A DNA stretch of 64,000 nucleotides, from positions 1 through 64,000 of the forward strand of contig NZ_FPBA01000026.1 of assembly GCF_900116515.1 (NCBI RefSeq). Reading direction: 5' to 3'. The first letter of the stretch is position 1. The number at the start of each line of letters is the position of its first letter. Origin of the DNA: Geodermatophilus amargosae. GTDB lineage: Bacteria; Actinomycetota; Actinomycetes; Mycobacteriales; Geodermatophilaceae. A program made the position numbers and the translations under genes. Below, piece by piece: positions 24,653 to 34,359 of the stretch. Below the pieces are notes generated by a model. The model ran no database searches and was not told where the DNA came from. It saw only the letters and a list, made by a program, of their open reading frames with translations.

Positions 24653-27600
24653 TCACCCGGCCGGCTGGCCGTAGAAGACCTGCTCGACGACGCCGCGGGC
24701 GTGCCGGGTGGTGCGCCGGTAGTCGTCGAGGAACTGCCCGGGGTCGACGTCGGCGCCGGAGCCGCTGGCCCGCGCGACGCCGGCCAGCTCCAGCCCGGGC
24801 CGGGGCAGCTGGTCCCCGGGCCGGCCACGGACGAGGAAGACGGCGTTGCGCGCGCGGCTGGCCAGCTCCCACGCCTCGCGCAGCGAGCCCGCCTGCTCCC
24901 CGGTGAGCAGGTCCGCGGCCGCCAGCTCCGTGAGCGCGCCGACGGTGGAGGGCGTCCGCAGCGCCGGCAGGCGGGCGGCGTGCTGCAACTGCAGGAGCTG
25001 CACGGTCCACTCGACGTCGGCCAGGCCGCCGCGGCCGAGCTTGGTGTGGGTGGCCGGGTCGGCACCGCGCGGCAGCCGCTCCCGCTCGACGCGGGCCTTG
25101 ATCCGGCGGATCTCGGCGACCTGCCCGGCCGTCAGGCCGGCCTCCGGGTAGCGCAGCGGGTCGACCAGCTCCATGAAGGCGGCGCCCAGCTCCGCGCTGC
25201 CGGCCACCGGCGCCGCACGCAGCAGCGCCTGCACCTCCCACACCGACACCCAGCGCTCGTAGTACTCGCCGAACGCGTCCAGGCTGCGCACCAGCGCCCC
25301 CTGCCGGCCCTCGGGGCGCAGGTCGGCGTCGACCTCGAAGGCCGGGTCGGGCGCGGGCTCGCCCAGCAGCCGGCGCAGCGTGTGGGCGACCGTGTTGGCC
25401 ACCTGCGCCGCGCGGCCCTCCTCGGCACCGGCCCGGGGCCGGTGCACGAAGAGCACGTCGGCGTCCGAGCCGTAGCCCATCTCGCCGCCGCCGAGCCTGC
25501 CCATGCCGATGACGGCGAGCTCCATCGGCACGTCGGCGGGGTCGATGCCGGCCTCCCGGGCCCACGCGCGGACCGCGACCTCGAGCCCGGCCTGCAGCGT
25601 CGCCACGGCGACGTCGGTGAGCGCCTGCCCGACCCCGGCGACGTCGAGGCGGCCCAGCAGGTCCGCCGAGGCGATCCGCAGCAGCTCCTGGCGGCGCAGC
25701 CCGCGCAGCACGCGGATGCCGGCCTGCGGGTCGGCCGCGCGCCCCGCGGCGGCGCGCCAGGCCCCGGCCAGCGACGCGGCGCCGCGCGGTTCGAGCTCGT
25801 CGTCGTCGGCGAGGATGCGCAGCGCCTCGGGCGTGCGGGTGATCAGCGCGGCCACGTACCGGCTGGACCCGAGCAGCCGGGCCAGCCGCTCGGCCACCTG
25901 CCCCTCGTCGCGCAGCAGCCGCAGGTACCACTGGTTGCCGCCGAGGGCCTCGCTGACCTGCCGGTAGGCCAGCAGCCCGGCGTCGGGGTCGGCGCAGTCG
26001 GCGAGGGTCTGCAGGACGACCGGCAGCAGGTACTTCTGCATCGACGCCGACCGCGACACCCCGCCGGTCAGCGCGCCCATGTGCCGCAGCGCCCCCTGCG
26101 GGTCGCCGAACCCGAGCGCGCGCAGCCAGTCGCCGGCGGCCTCGCTGCCGAGCTGCGCGGCCTCGGCCGGCACCCGCGCCACCGCCGACAGCAGCGGCCG
26201 GTAGAAGAGCTTCTCGTGCAGCCGGCGCACCTCGCGGGTGTGCAGGTTCAGCTCGGCGCGCAGCACGTCGACGGCGGTGCCGCGGGCATCGGGCTTGTAG
26301 CCCAGCGAGCGGGCCAGCCAGCGCAGCTGCTGCTCGTCGGTGGGCAGCAGGTGGGTGCGCCGCAGCCGCAGCAGCTGCAGCCGGTGCTCGACGGTGCGCA
26401 GGAAACGGTAGGACGCGATGAGGGTGTCGGCGTCGTCGCGGCCGACGTAGCCGCCGGCCCGCAGCGCGGACAGCGCGGGGAGCGTGCCACCCACCCGCAG
26501 CCGGACGTCGACCCGCCCGTGCACGAGCTGCAGCAGCTGGACGGCGAACTCGACGTCGCGCAGGCCGCCGCGGCCGAGCTTGAGCTCCCGGTCGGCCTGG
26601 CCCGGCGGGATGTTGTCCTCCACCCGCCGCCGCATGGCCTGCACCTCGGCGACGAAGCCGGGACGGTCGCCGGCCTGCCACACCATCGGGAACAGCTCCT
26701 CGACGTAGGCGCGGCCGAGGTCGGGGTCGCCGGCCACCGGTCGCATCTTCAGCAGCGCCTGGAACTCCCAGGTGCTCGCCCACTGCCGGTAGTAGGCGGC
26801 GTGGTTGGCCAGCGTGCGCACCAGGACGCCGGCCTTGCCCTCGGGGCGCAGCGCGGCGTCGACCTCCCACGCCGCCTCACGGCAGATCCGCATGAGCGCG
26901 GCGGCCACCCGGGTGGCGCTCTGCAGCGCCGGCGCCTCGGGGTCGCTGGGGTCGACCGGCTCGGCGACGAACACGACGTCCACGTCGCTGACGTAGTTGA
27001 GCTCCCGGCCGCCGGTCTTGCCGAGTGCGATGACCGCCAGCCGGCAGGCCGCCGCGCCCGCCGGCTGCTCGGCGACGGCGAGGGCGAGCCCGGCGCTGAG
27101 CACCGCGGCGGCGACGTCGGCGAGCTCGGCGGCGACGTCCTCGGCCGACAGCCCCTCACCGAGGTCGCGCCCGGCCAGGCTCAGCACCGCCCGCCGGTAG
27201 GCCAGCCGGAGCGCGGCGATCCGCTGCGGCGAGGCGTCGGGCGCCGACTTCCCCAGCCGCACGCCCCACGGAGGGTCGTCGGGGTCGGCGCCGACGGCCA
27301 CCAGCATCTGGCGCTCCAGCGCGTACGCGGCCGGCCGCACGGGACCGCGCCCCTGACCGGAGCCGTCGGCGTCGAGGACGGTCCAGTCGCCGGGGTGGGC
27401 GGCGAGGTGGTCGGCCAGGCCCGCGCTGGCGCCGAGCACCGCGAGCAGCCGGCTGCGCAGCGAGCCCGAGCCGCGGAGCCGGGCGAGCAGCCCCGCGGCC
27501 GACCCGCCGGTGGGGTCGGCGGCGTCGAGGGCCTCCACCAGCCGCGACAGCGAGCGGACGGCGAGGTCGGGGTCGCCGGCGCGGGCGAGCGCGGAGACGA

Positions 27601-27757
27601 CCGGCGCGGCCTCGGGGTCGGCGGGCTCGTTGCGCTCGAGGTCCCACAGCCCCAGGGCCGGGTCGGACAGCAGCAGCGCCGCCTTCTCGCCGTCCTCGAA
27701 GCCGAAGCGGGCCAGCCGCACGACCGCGCGGCGGGGCACCTCCCGGGCGGTGGTCAC
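24653..27757 (-). CDS. glnE: Bifunctional glutamine-synthetase adenylyltransferase/deadenylase
   Basis: A 1034-residue protein of full GlnE length with the duplicated nucleotidyltransferase architecture. The N-terminal unit has GKTGGRELNYVSDVDVVFV near residue 250 (adenylyl-removing half), and the C-terminal unit has GMGRLGGGEMGYGSDADVLF near residue 755 (adenylylating half). Each is followed by its GlnD-PII-like helical segment (LKLGRGGLRDVEFAVQLLQL; TKLGRGGLADVEWTVQLLQL). GlnE modifies the conserved Tyr of glutamine synthetase GlnA1 in response to PII. The GTG start is 5 bp downstream of the GATase stop. The glnE/glnA2 neighbourhood matches that of Mycobacterium and other actinobacteria. 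The glnA2 next door lacks the target Tyr, so its substrate GlnA1 must be outside the window. Confidence 0.97.
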   Translation of the reverse strand: MTTAREVPRRAVVRLARFGFEDGEKAALLLSDPALGLWDLERNEPADPEAAPVVSALARAGDPDLAVRSLSRLVEALDAADPTGGSAAGLLARLRGSGSLRSRLLAVLGASAGLADHLAAHPGDWTVLDADGSGQGRGPVRPAAYALERQMLVAVGADPDDPPWGVRLGKSAPDASPQRIAALRLAYRRAVLSLAGRDLGEGLSAEDVAAELADVAAAVLSAGLALAVAEQPAGAAACRLAVIALGKTGGRELNYVSDVDVVFVAEPVDPSDPEAPALQSATRVAAALMRICREAAWEVDAALRPEGKAGVLVRTLANHAAYYRQWASTWEFQALLKMRPVAGDPDLGRAYVEELFPMVWQAGDRPGFVAEVQAMRRRVEDNIPPGQADRELKLGRGGLRDVEFAVQLLQLVHGRVDVRLRVGGTLPALSALRAGGYVGRDDADTLIASYRFLRTVEHRLQLLRLRRTHLLPTDEQQLRWLARSLGYKPDARGTAVDVLRAELNLHTREVRRLHEKLFYRPLLSAVARVPAEAAQLGSEAAGDWLRALGFGDPQGALRHMGALTGGVSRSASMQKYLLPVVLQTLADCADPDAGLLAYRQVSEALGGNQWYLRLLRDEGQVAERLARLLGSSRYVAALITRTPEALRILADDDELEPRGAASLAGAWRAAAGRAADPQAGIRVLRGLRRQELLRIASADLLGRLDVAGVGQALTDVAVATLQAGLEVAVRAWAREAGIDPADVPMELAVIGMGRLGGGEMGYGSDADVLFVHRPRAGAEEGRAAQVANTVAHTLRRLLGEPAPDPAFEVDADLRPEGRQGALVRSLDAFGEYYERWVSVWEVQALLRAAPVAGSAELGAAFMELVDPLRYPEAGLTAGQVAEIRRIKARVERERLPRGADPATHTKLGRGGLADVEWTVQLLQLQHAARLPALRTPSTVGALTELAAADLLTGEQAGSLREAWELASRARNAVFLVRGRPGDQLPRPGLELAGVARASGSGADVDPGQFLDDYRRTTRHARGVVEQVFYGQPAG

Positions 27758-27761
27758 CGGC

Positions 27762-28499
27762 TCAGACCGCGGCGCCGCGGGCCGCGCGCACCAGGTCGGC
27801 GAAGCGGGCGGCGAACGGGGCCCAGACCTCCTCGAGGTCGGGGTGCACGGCGGCGGCGCGCTCGGCGACGGTCGCGGCGTCGAACGGGGTGGAGGCGACG
27901 CCGGCCGGGTCGCTGTCGGCCCAGCGCCGCACGATCTCCGGCGTCGTCTCGACGTGGAACTGCAGCGCGTAGCCCGCGCGGCCGGCGCGGAAGGCCTGGT
28001 GGGCGTAGCGGACGCCGCTGGCCAGCAGGGTGGCGCCGGCCGGCAGCTCGCTGATCTCGTCGTGGTGCCACTGCACGACGTCGGGGCTCAGCGGCACGGC
28101 GGCGAACAGTGGGTCGGACCCGGCGGCGTCGCGCCGGGCCACCAGCCCGGCGCCGACCTCGGGCCCGTCGGCGCCGGCCCGCACGCGCCCGCCGCCGGCC
28201 TGCGCCATCAGCTGCGCGCCCAGGCAGATGCCCAGCGCCGGGGCGCCGTCGGCCAGGGCGCGGGCCAGCAGCGCGCGTACCGGGCCCAGGCCGCTGACCG
28301 CGTCGTCGTCGAGGCTCGACTGCGGGCCGCCGGTGACCAGCAGCCCGTCGTGCCCGGAGAGGTCGGCGGGGACGTCGTCGCCGGCGTCGAGGTGCCGCTC
28401 GTCGAGGTCGAGGCCGGCGGCACGCAGCCACTCCCCCAGCCGGGCGGGCGGGGCGGTGTCGCTGGGCACGACGACGAGCAGGCGGGGGCGGTCCGGCAC
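27762..28499 (-). CDS. Class I glutamine amidotransferase (GATase1-like) protein
   Basis: A 245-residue single GATase1 domain. The nucleophile elbow is ALGICLGAQLMAQ with the catalytic Cys near residue 99, an upstream oxyanion segment is LLVTGGPQSSLDD, and the His-Glu dyad is LQFHVETTPE near residue 180. It is of the GMP-synthase-like/YfeJ type, which hydrolyses glutamine or gamma-glutamyl compounds. Since it sits between glnA2 and glnE, and GlnA2-like enzymes can make gamma-glutamyl-polyamines, a gamma-glutamyl hydrolase role is possible (inference). The start is the GTG at 28499; a longer frame to 28559 adds only low-complexity sequence. Confidence 0.82.
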   Translation of the reverse strand: MPDRPRLLVVVPSDTAPPARLGEWLRAAGLDLDERHLDAGDDVPADLSGHDGLLVTGGPQSSLDDDAVSGLGPVRALLARALADGAPALGICLGAQLMAQAGGGRVRAGADGPEVGAGLVARRDAAGSDPLFAAVPLSPDVVQWHHDEISELPAGATLLASGVRYAHQAFRAGRAGYALQFHVETTPEIVRRWADSDPAGVASTPFDAATVAERAAAVHPDLEEVWAPFAARFADLVRAARGAAV

Positions 28500-28543
28500 G
28501 GGTCCGAGGTTAGTGCGCCCCGGCCCGCCCCCGTCCGAGGACG

Positions 28544-28565
28544 GCCTCTGTCGCGCCATCGGCTC
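28544..28565. repeat. 22-bp direct repeat, left copy
   Basis: This 22-mer matches 28765-28786 at 20 of 22 positions (CA versus TG in the middle). The two copies bracket a 200-bp stretch that holds the long palindrome; the right copy overlaps the stop codon of glnA2. They could be a target duplication or remains of a duplication of the glnA2 end. Confidence 0.6.
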
Positions 28566-28582
28566 CCGCCCCGGGCTGTGCG

Positions 28583-28636
28583 GGTGTTCCTCGTGCTTCT
28601 GCGGTCCTGCAGGACCGCAGAAGCACGAGGAACACC
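28583..28636. repeat. 54-nt perfect palindrome
   Basis: Two 27-nt arms are exactly complementary with no loop; the centre CCTG|CAGG lies at 28609/28610 and includes a PstI-like CTGCAG. It is in the spacer between glnA2 (stop at 28785) and the GATase gene (start 28499). It may act as a strong terminator for glnA2, or be a mobile palindromic unit. The outer arm GTGTTCCTCGTGCTTCTGCG is less GC-rich than typical terminators here and has no A/T tract. Confidence 0.9.
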
Positions 28637-28764
28637 GTCAGAGCGGAGCCGTGAGGCGGGGCGACAGCCTCAACGTGGACGTGGGCAACCCGCGCCCACG
28701 TGCCCCCACCACGAGCACCGACCCTGGTGACACGTCCTGGGAGGCACCGGCGTCTGGGACAGGA

Positions 28765-28786
28765 GCCTCTGTCGCGCTGTCGGCTC
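28765..28786. repeat. 22-bp direct repeat, right copy
   Basis: The partner of 28544-28565 (20/22 identity). It includes the glnA2 stop codon region, so the left copy may be a duplicated piece of the glnA2 3' end. Confidence 0.6.
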
Positions 28787-30134
28787 ACAGGCCGGGCAGG
28801 TACCGCTTGAGCTCGAAGGGCGTCACGTTCTGCCGGTAGGAGTCGAACTCCTCCCACTTGTTGCGGAGGAAGAACTCGAACACGTGCTCGCCGAGGGTCT
28901 CGGCCACCAGCTCGCTGCCCTGCATCGCGGTCAGCGCCTCGCCGAGGGAGACCGGCAGGTCCTCGTACCCGGCGGCGCGGCGTTCGGTGTCGGTGAGCGA
29001 CCAGACGTCGTCCTCGGCCTCCGGCGGGAGCTCGTAGCCCTTCTCGATGCCGCGCAGGCCCGCGGCCAGCAGGACGGCGAAGGTGAGGTAGGGGTTGCAC
29101 GCGGAGTCCGGCGAGCGGACCTCGACCCGCGCCGACTGGCCCTTGTTCGGCTTGTACGAGGGCAGCCGCACCAGGGCCGAGCGGTTGGCCCGGCCCCAGG
29201 TGGCCGCCGTCGGCGCCTCGGTACCGGCCAGCAGGCGCCGGTAGGAGTTGACCGTCTGGTTGGTGACGGCGGTCAGCTCGCGGGCGTGGGTGAGCAGGCC
29301 CGCGATGAACTGGCGCCCGGTGGTCGACAGCCGGATCGGGTCGGCCGGGTCGTGGAAGGCGTTGCGGTCGCCCTCGAACAGCGACACGTGCGTGTGCATC
29401 GCCGAGCCGGCCAGCTCGGTGAACGGCTTGGGCATGAAGGTGGCGTACACGCCCTGGGCGAGGGCGACCTCCCGGACGACGTGCCGCAGCGTCATCACGT
29501 TGTCGGCCATCGACAGCGCGTCGGCGTAGCGCAGGTCGATCTCCTGCTGGCCCGGCGCGACCTCGTGGTGGCTGAACTCGACCGAGATGCCCATCGCCTC
29601 GAGCGCGAAGACGGCCTCCCGGCGGAAGTCGTGCGCCACGTTGTGCGTGGACAGGTCGAAGTAGCCGCCGTTGTCGGCGGGCTTCGGCGGCCGCCCGTCG
29701 GTGGGGAGGTCCTCGAGCAGGAAGAACTCGACCTCGGGGTGGGTGTAGAAGGTGAAGCCCATGTCGGCGGCCTTGCCCAGCGCCCGCCGCAGCACGTGCC
29801 GCGGGTCGGCCCACGACGGCGACCCGTCGGGCAGCGAGATGTCGCAGAACATCCGGGCGGTGTCGCTGGCCCGCCCCTTCGTCGCCGGCATCACCTGGAA
29901 GGTGCCCGGGTCGGGCTTGGCGAGCATGTCCGACTCGTAGACGCGCGCGAAGCCCTCGATCGCCGAGCCGTCGAAGCCGATGCCCTCGGCGAAGGCCGCC
30001 TCGATCTCCGCCGGCGCCACCGCGACCGCCTTGAGGTAGCCGGAGACGTCGGTGAACCACAGCCGCACGAAGCGGATGTCGCGTTCCTCCAGGGTGCGCA
30101 GGACGAACTCCTGCTGTCGGTCCATGCTGGCCAT
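28785..30134 (-). CDS. glnA2: Type I glutamine synthetase, GlnA2 type
   Basis: A protein of about 449 residues, very close in length and sequence pattern to mycobacterial GlnA2 (446). It begins [20 protein letters not shown] and carries the metal/ATP site motifs [52 protein letters not shown] and RRVEVRSP-like [18 protein letters not shown]. It lacks the NLYDLP adenylylation Tyr of GlnA1. GlnA2-type enzymes make glutamine poorly, or glutamylate polyamines in Streptomyces. The start is either MASMDRQ (30134) or MDRQ (30125); neither has a strong ribosome site. It is divergent from nadE and upstream of the GATase and glnE. Confidence 0.93.
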   Translation of the reverse strand: MASMDRQQEFVLRTLEERDIRFVRLWFTDVSGYLKAVAVAPAEIEAAFAEGIGFDGSAIEGFARVYESDMLAKPDPGTFQVMPATKGRASDTARMFCDISLPDGSPSWADPRHVLRRALGKAADMGFTFYTHPEVEFFLLEDLPTDGRPPKPADNGGYFDLSTHNVAHDFRREAVFALEAMGISVEFSHHEVAPGQQEIDLRYADALSMADNVMTLRHVVREVALAQGVYATFMPKPFTELAGSAMHTHVSLFEGDRNAFHDPADPIRLSTTGRQFIAGLLTHARELTAVTNQTVNSYRRLLAGTEAPTAATWGRANRSALVRLPSYKPNKGQSARVEVRSPDSACNPYLTFAVLLAAGLRGIEKGYELPPEAEDDVWSLTDTERRAAGYEDLPVSLGEALTAMQGSELVAETLGEHVFEFFLRNKWEEFDSYRQNVTPFELKRYLPGL

Positions 30135-30417
30135 GATCGGGTCCGCTCGTTTCCGGGGCGTGTCGTCGGTGCACAGCCTGCCCGGTCGAGGGCGTCCACA
30201 CACCGGCGGGCGGCGCCGCGTCGTGCCCGGGCCCCGGGACGGCCGCGCCGGGCGGTCGTCCGCCGCGGTGGTCACGGAGGCCGCGCGGGCGACACGCCGT
30301 CGCGACCGGCGTGTCGGCAACCGCACCCCCGTGATCGCCGCGCGGCCGGTGGCCGGCGGCCAGCGCGGCCGCGCACCCGGTGGCCGGGCCCGCGCGACGG
30401 CGACGAGACTGTGCGGC
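30135..30417. other. Divergent promoter region glnA2/nadE
   Basis: The 283-bp spacer holds the promoters of two divergent genes. I see no clear GlnR box or other operator in it. It contains no credible gene. Confidence 0.5.
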
Positions 30418-32259
30418 GTGAACGGTCCGGTGCAGCTGAGAGTCGCGATGGCCCAGGTCGACACCCGCGTCGGCGACCTGGCGGGCAACGCCGCGCTCGT
30501 CGTGGAGTGGACGCAGGAGGCCGCCGCCGACGGCGCGCACCTCGTCGTCTTCCCGGAGATGACGCTCACCGGCTACCCCGCCGAGGACCTGGTGCTGCGC
30601 GAGTCCTTCGCCCGCGCCAGCGAGCAGGCGCTGACCGACCTCGCCGGCACGCTGGAGCGGGAGGGGCTGGGCGGGGTCGCCGTCGTCGTCGGGTACCTGG
30701 CGCACACCGAGGGCCCGGGGCCGGCCGCCGTCGACACCCCGCCGGGCAGCGACGAGAGCGTCGACGACGAGCGGCCCGGCGACGCCAACCCCCGCCGCGG
30801 CCAGCCCCGCAACGCCGCCGCCGTGCTGCACGCCGGGCGGGTGGTCGGCCGCTACGCCAAGCGGCACCTGCCCAACTACGGCGTCTTCGACGAGGCGCGC
30901 TACTTCGTCCCCGGCAGCGAGCTGCAGGTCGTCCGGGTCCACGGCGTCGACGTCGCGCTGACCATCTGCGAGGACCTGTGGGTCGAGGGCGGGCCGTGCG
31001 GGGTGGCCGGGCAGGCCGGCGTCGACCTGGTCGTGTCCCCCAACGCCTCGCCCTACGAGCGGGCCAAGGACGACCTGCGGCTGCCGCTGGTCCGCCGCCG
31101 CGCCGCCGAGGCGAACGCGCCGATCGTCTACTGCAACCAGGTGGGCGGGCAGGACGAGCTGGTCTTCGACGGCGACTCGCTGGCCGTGTCGGCCGACGGC
31201 GAGCTGCTCGCCCGGGCGCCGCAGTTCGTCGAGCACCTGCTCTGCGTCGACCTCACCCTCGACCCGGCGCGCGTGCCGCAGCGGCGCGAGGGCCGGATCG
31301 GGCCGATGACGGTGACCCGGACGGTCCTGTCCGAGGAGCCGGTGGCCTTCCAGCCGCGGCCCGGGCACGTGGCCGACCCGCTCTCGGACTGCGAGGAGGT
31401 CTGGCGCGCGCTGGTGCTGGGCCTGCGCGACTTCATCGACAAGAACGGCTTCCCGTCGGTGGTGTTCGGGTTGTCCGGCGGCATCGACTCGGCGCTGGTG
31501 GCCGCGCTGTCGGTGGACGCGGTCGGCGCCGACCGGGTGCACGCCGTCGCCCTGCCCTCCCGGTGGTCGTCGGACCACTCGCTCGCCGACGCCGAGGACA
31601 GCGCCCGGCGGCTGGGCCTGCACTTCTCCACCGTGCCGATCGCGCCGATGGTCGACGCCTTCGAGTCGCAGGTCGAGCTGTCGGGGACGGCGGCGGAGAA
31701 CCTGCAGGCCCGCATCCGCGGCACGCTGCTGATGGGACTGTCCAACCAGCACGGGCACCTGCTGCTGGCCACCAGCAACAAGAGCGAGGTCGCCGTCGGG
31801 TACTCGACGCTCTACGGCGACGCCGCGGGCGGGTTCGCGCCGATCAAGGACGTGCCCAAGACGCTGGTGTGGGAGCTGTCCCGCTGGCGCAACGCGTACG
31901 CCCGGGACCGCGGGGAGACCGAGCCGATCCCGCAGAACTCGATCGACAAGCCGCCGTCGGCGGAGCTCGCGCCCGGGCAGAAGGACAGCGACTCGCTGCC
32001 CTCCTACGAGGAGCTCGACTCCGTGATCGCCGACTACGTCGACCGCGACCTCGGGATGGCCGAGCTGCTCGAGCGCGGGCACGACCCCGAGGTCGTCGCC
32101 CGGGTGCTGCGCCTGGTCGACGTCGCGGAGTTCAAGCGCCGGCAGTCCGCGCCCGGCACGAAGATCAGCCTCAAGGCCTTCGGCCGCGACCGGCGGCTGC
32201 CGATCACCAACCGCTGGCGGGAGAGCCTGCCCAGCGTCCGCGAAGGAGCCCAGGCGTGA
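30418..32259 (+). CDS. nadE: Glutamine-dependent NAD+ synthetase
   Basis: A 613-residue two-domain enzyme. The N-terminal nitrilase-fold glutaminase has Glu in [12 protein letters not shown] (near 45), Lys in [14 protein letters not shown] (near 146) and Cys in ICEDLW (near 183). The C-terminal NAD synthase domain has the ATP pyrophosphatase P-loop LSGGIDSAL near residue 350 and the synthetase motif [19 protein letters not shown]. It converts deamido-NAD to NAD with ammonia from glutamine. A Pro/Asp-rich insertion (near residues 103-136) in the glutaminase domain has no catalytic motif. The GTG start at 30418 is inferred from the start of homology. Its stop overlaps the panB start (GTGA). Confidence 0.95.
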   Translation: MNGPVQLRVAMAQVDTRVGDLAGNAALVVEWTQEAAADGAHLVVFPEMTLTGYPAEDLVLRESFARASEQALTDLAGTLEREGLGGVAVVVGYLAHTEGPGPAAVDTPPGSDESVDDERPGDANPRRGQPRNAAAVLHAGRVVGRYAKRHLPNYGVFDEARYFVPGSELQVVRVHGVDVALTICEDLWVEGGPCGVAGQAGVDLVVSPNASPYERAKDDLRLPLVRRRAAEANAPIVYCNQVGGQDELVFDGDSLAVSADGELLARAPQFVEHLLCVDLTLDPARVPQRREGRIGPMTVTRTVLSEEPVAFQPRPGHVADPLSDCEEVWRALVLGLRDFIDKNGFPSVVFGLSGGIDSALVAALSVDAVGADRVHAVALPSRWSSDHSLADAEDSARRLGLHFSTVPIAPMVDAFESQVELSGTAAENLQARIRGTLLMGLSNQHGHLLLATSNKSEVAVGYSTLYGDAAGGFAPIKDVPKTLVWELSRWRNAYARDRGETEPIPQNSIDKPPSAELAPGQKDSDSLPSYEELDSVIADYVDRDLGMAELLERGHDPEVVARVLRLVDVAEFKRRQSAPGTKISLKAFGRDRRLPITNRWRESLPSVREGAQA

Positions 32260-33086
32260 CCGAGTCGGTGCTGTACGGCGGGACGTCGAACGCGCGGGTG
32301 CGCATCCACCACCTGCTGCAGGCCAAGGAGCGCGGCGAGAAGTGGGCGATGCTCACCGCCTACGACACCTACAGCGCGCAGGTGTTCGAGGAGGCCGGCA
32401 TCCCGGTGATGCTGGTCGGCGACTCGGCGGGCAACGTCGTCCTCGGGCACACCTCCACGGTGCCGGTCACCGTCGACGACCTGCTGCTGATGACCAAGGC
32501 GGTCACCCGCTCGACCAAGCGGTCGCTGATCGTGGCCGACCTGCCCTTCGGCAGCTACGAGTCGGGGCCGCAGCAGGCCTTCGAGACGTCGGTCCGGATG
32601 ATGAAGGAGGGCGGCGCGCAGGCGGTCAAGCTCGAGGGCGGGGTGCGGGTGGCGCCGCAGATCCGGATGCTCACCGACAACGGCGTCCCGGTGATGGCCC
32701 ACGTCGGCTTCACGCCGCAGAGCGAGCACGCGCTCGGCGGGTTCCGGGTGCAGGGCCGCGGGGCCGGCGCCGACCAGCTGCTCGCCGACGCGCACGCCGT
32801 GCAGGAGGCCGGCGCGTTCGCCGTCGTCCTGGAGATGGTGCCCGCCTCGGTCGCCGCCCAGGTGACCAAGGAGCTGTCCATCCCGACCGTCGGCATCGGC
32901 GCCGGTGCCGACTGCGACGCGCAGGTGCTGGTGTGGCCGGACATGGCCGGGCTCAACGGCGGCCGGGTGCCGAAGTTCGTGAAGAGGTACGCCGACCTGC
33001 GCGGGGAGCTGCTGCGCGCCGCCCGCGAGTACGCCGACGAGGTGCGCGGCGGTGTCTTCCCGGGCCCGGAGCACTCGTTCGAGTAG
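32256..33086 (+). CDS. panB: 3-methyl-2-oxobutanoate hydroxymethyltransferase
   Basis: A 276-residue TIM-barrel enzyme of normal PanB length. Markers are [36 protein letters not shown] (Mg-binding Asp), [21 protein letters not shown] and the strand [20 protein letters not shown], then [20 protein letters not shown]. It makes ketopantoate from ketoisovalerate and 5,10-methylene-THF, the first committed step of pantothenate/CoA synthesis. The GTG start overlaps the nadE stop, with GAAGGAG inside the end of nadE, so the two are translationally coupled. Confidence 0.96.
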   Translation: MTESVLYGGTSNARVRIHHLLQAKERGEKWAMLTAYDTYSAQVFEEAGIPVMLVGDSAGNVVLGHTSTVPVTVDDLLLMTKAVTRSTKRSLIVADLPFGSYESGPQQAFETSVRMMKEGGAQAVKLEGGVRVAPQIRMLTDNGVPVMAHVGFTPQSEHALGGFRVQGRGAGADQLLADAHAVQEAGAFAVVLEMVPASVAAQVTKELSIPTVGIGAGADCDAQVLVWPDMAGLNGGRVPKFVKRYADLRGELLRAAREYADEVRGGVFPGPEHSFE

Positions 33087-33173
33087 TCGCAGGGGCGGCG
33101 TGGTCCCGGCCCGGGAGCCGCCGTTCGCGCACGTCCCCGATCGTGCTGGGCCTGGGCTCGTCGTCCTCGCCCT

Positions 33174-33551
33174 CTACGGCTGAGCCGGCCGGCTCTCCCC
33201 GGACCGGGTCCGGACGAGCAGCAGCCCGTAGCCGACGGCGTTGAGGCCGAGCGCCACGGAGTACATCCCCACCTGGACGGCGGCGGAGCGGACGTCGAGG
33301 CCGAGCGGGCCGAACAGGAAGTGCCCGAGGAAGCCGCCGTCGTAGGGCGCCGCCCCGGCCCGCTCCCGCAGCGCGAGCTCGACCGTGGTCAGCGGGCACG
33401 GCGCCCCCGCCAGGTTCACCGTGAGCACGGCCAGCGCCACCGGCGCGTGCACGCGCGCCAGCCCCGGCCGGCGCAGCGCCAGCAGGGCGCCGGTCAGCAT
33501 GAACAGGACGACGGCCGCGTGCAGGACCGCGACCGCGTTCGCGAGCAGCAC
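33174..33551 (-). CDS. DUF2784 membrane protein
   Basis: A 125-residue protein with four hydrophobic helices: LLANAVAVLHAAVVLFMLTG, a second around VHAPVALAVLTVNLAGAPCP (the family PCPLT motif is visible as PCPLTTVELALRERAG), then GHFLFGPLGLDVRSAAVQVG and a last one. The spacing CPLTTxExxLR...Y..GFLxH is typical of DUF2784, an uncharacterised inner-membrane family. The start is the GTG at 33551 at the beginning of the first helix; the longer open frame upstream is basic and unlikely. It is convergent with panB. Confidence 0.8.
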   Translation of the reverse strand: MLLANAVAVLHAAVVLFMLTGALLALRRPGLARVHAPVALAVLTVNLAGAPCPLTTVELALRERAGAAPYDGGFLGHFLFGPLGLDVRSAAVQVGMYSVALGLNAVGYGLLLVRTRSGESRPAQP

Positions 33552-33691
33552 GTGCCCATCCTGCCGCGAGCGGGTGCGCTGACGCAGCCTCCCCGTCCCC
33601 GGAACACGGCGTCGGCGCACACCCTCGGGGTGTCCACCGTCCGGGTGGCGGTCCTGCGGACCCGGCGCGAGCCGACCTACCCTCCGCCGCC

Positions 33692-34312
33692 GTGACCTCC
33701 CCCGCGACGACCGGCCCGGTGCTCGCCGAGCTGCGCCCCAGCGGCCGCTCCTACGGCGCCTACGTCCTGCCGCTGGCGCCGCTCGCCGCGGTGCTCCTCG
33801 TCGTCCGGCTGGCCGCCGACGGCCTGTCCGTGGGCGTCTCGATCGCGATCGCGGGAGCCGTCGTCGTGGTGGCCCTGCTCGTCGCGCTGCTGTACTTCCG
33901 CGGGACGTCGCTGCTGCTCACGCCCGGCGCGCTGGTCCACCGCTCCCCGCCGGCCCGCGACCGCGTCGTCGCACCGGCCCGGGTCGCCGGCGCGGTCCTG
34001 GCGCCGCGGTACCGGATGCTGAACGGCCCCGAGTCGGTCCTGTTCGCGCTGCTCGGGCACGACGGCCGCGCGCTGGTGCGGATCCAGGGCGTGCACTGGG
34101 ACGCCGGGCGGGTGGCCTGGTTCGCCCACGCCACCGGCGTCCGGCTCACCGAGGTCCCGCAGTCGGTGGACCGCCGCGACCTGCGCACCTGGTCCCCGGG
34201 CGCGCTGCCGATCAGCGAGCGCCGGCCGGTCGCGTTCTCCTGCGGCGTGCTCGGCGGGACCCTGCTGTTCGTCGCCGTGCTGGTGGTCGTCCTCGTGGCC
34301 ACCGGGGTCTGA
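33692..34312 (+). CDS. Membrane protein of unknown function with a PH-like cytoplasmic core
   Basis: A 206-residue protein. Two hydrophobic helices (residues about 24-45 and 50-68) are followed by a soluble region of 110 residues (SLLLTPGALVHRSPPARDRV, HDGRALVRIQGVHWDAGRVA) that resembles bacterial PH-type domains. A C-terminal helix (VLGGTLLFVAVLVVVLVATG) follows. I do not recognise a specific family. A GTG start at 33692 is assumed. The gene is 47 bp upstream of the glycosyltransferase on the same strand and may share its transcript. Confidence 0.65.
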   Translation: MTSPATTGPVLAELRPSGRSYGAYVLPLAPLAAVLLVVRLAADGLSVGVSIAIAGAVVVVALLVALLYFRGTSLLLTPGALVHRSPPARDRVVAPARVAGAVLAPRYRMLNGPESVLFALLGHDGRALVRIQGVHWDAGRVAWFAHATGVRLTEVPQSVDRRDLRTWSPGALPISERRPVAFSCGVLGGTLLFVAVLVVVLVATGV

Positions 34313-34359
34313 CGCCGGACGGCCTTGTCCGCCCGGCCGCCGGCGGCCAGCCTGGGTGC

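Noticed and set aside
24524..28054. A 1176-codon plus-strand frame
   Set aside because: It is antisense to glnE, with no recognisable protein; a GC-driven shadow.
28583..28636. Palindrome as an insertion-sequence end or phage attachment site
   Set aside because: No transposase or integrase is in the window and no second copy of the palindrome is seen; the mobile interpretation is kept only as a hypothesis.
28884..33086. A 1400-codon open frame on the plus strand
   Set aside because: Most of it is antisense to glnA2 or out of frame with nadE; only its end (32256-33086) is panB. Long antisense frames are normal at this GC content.
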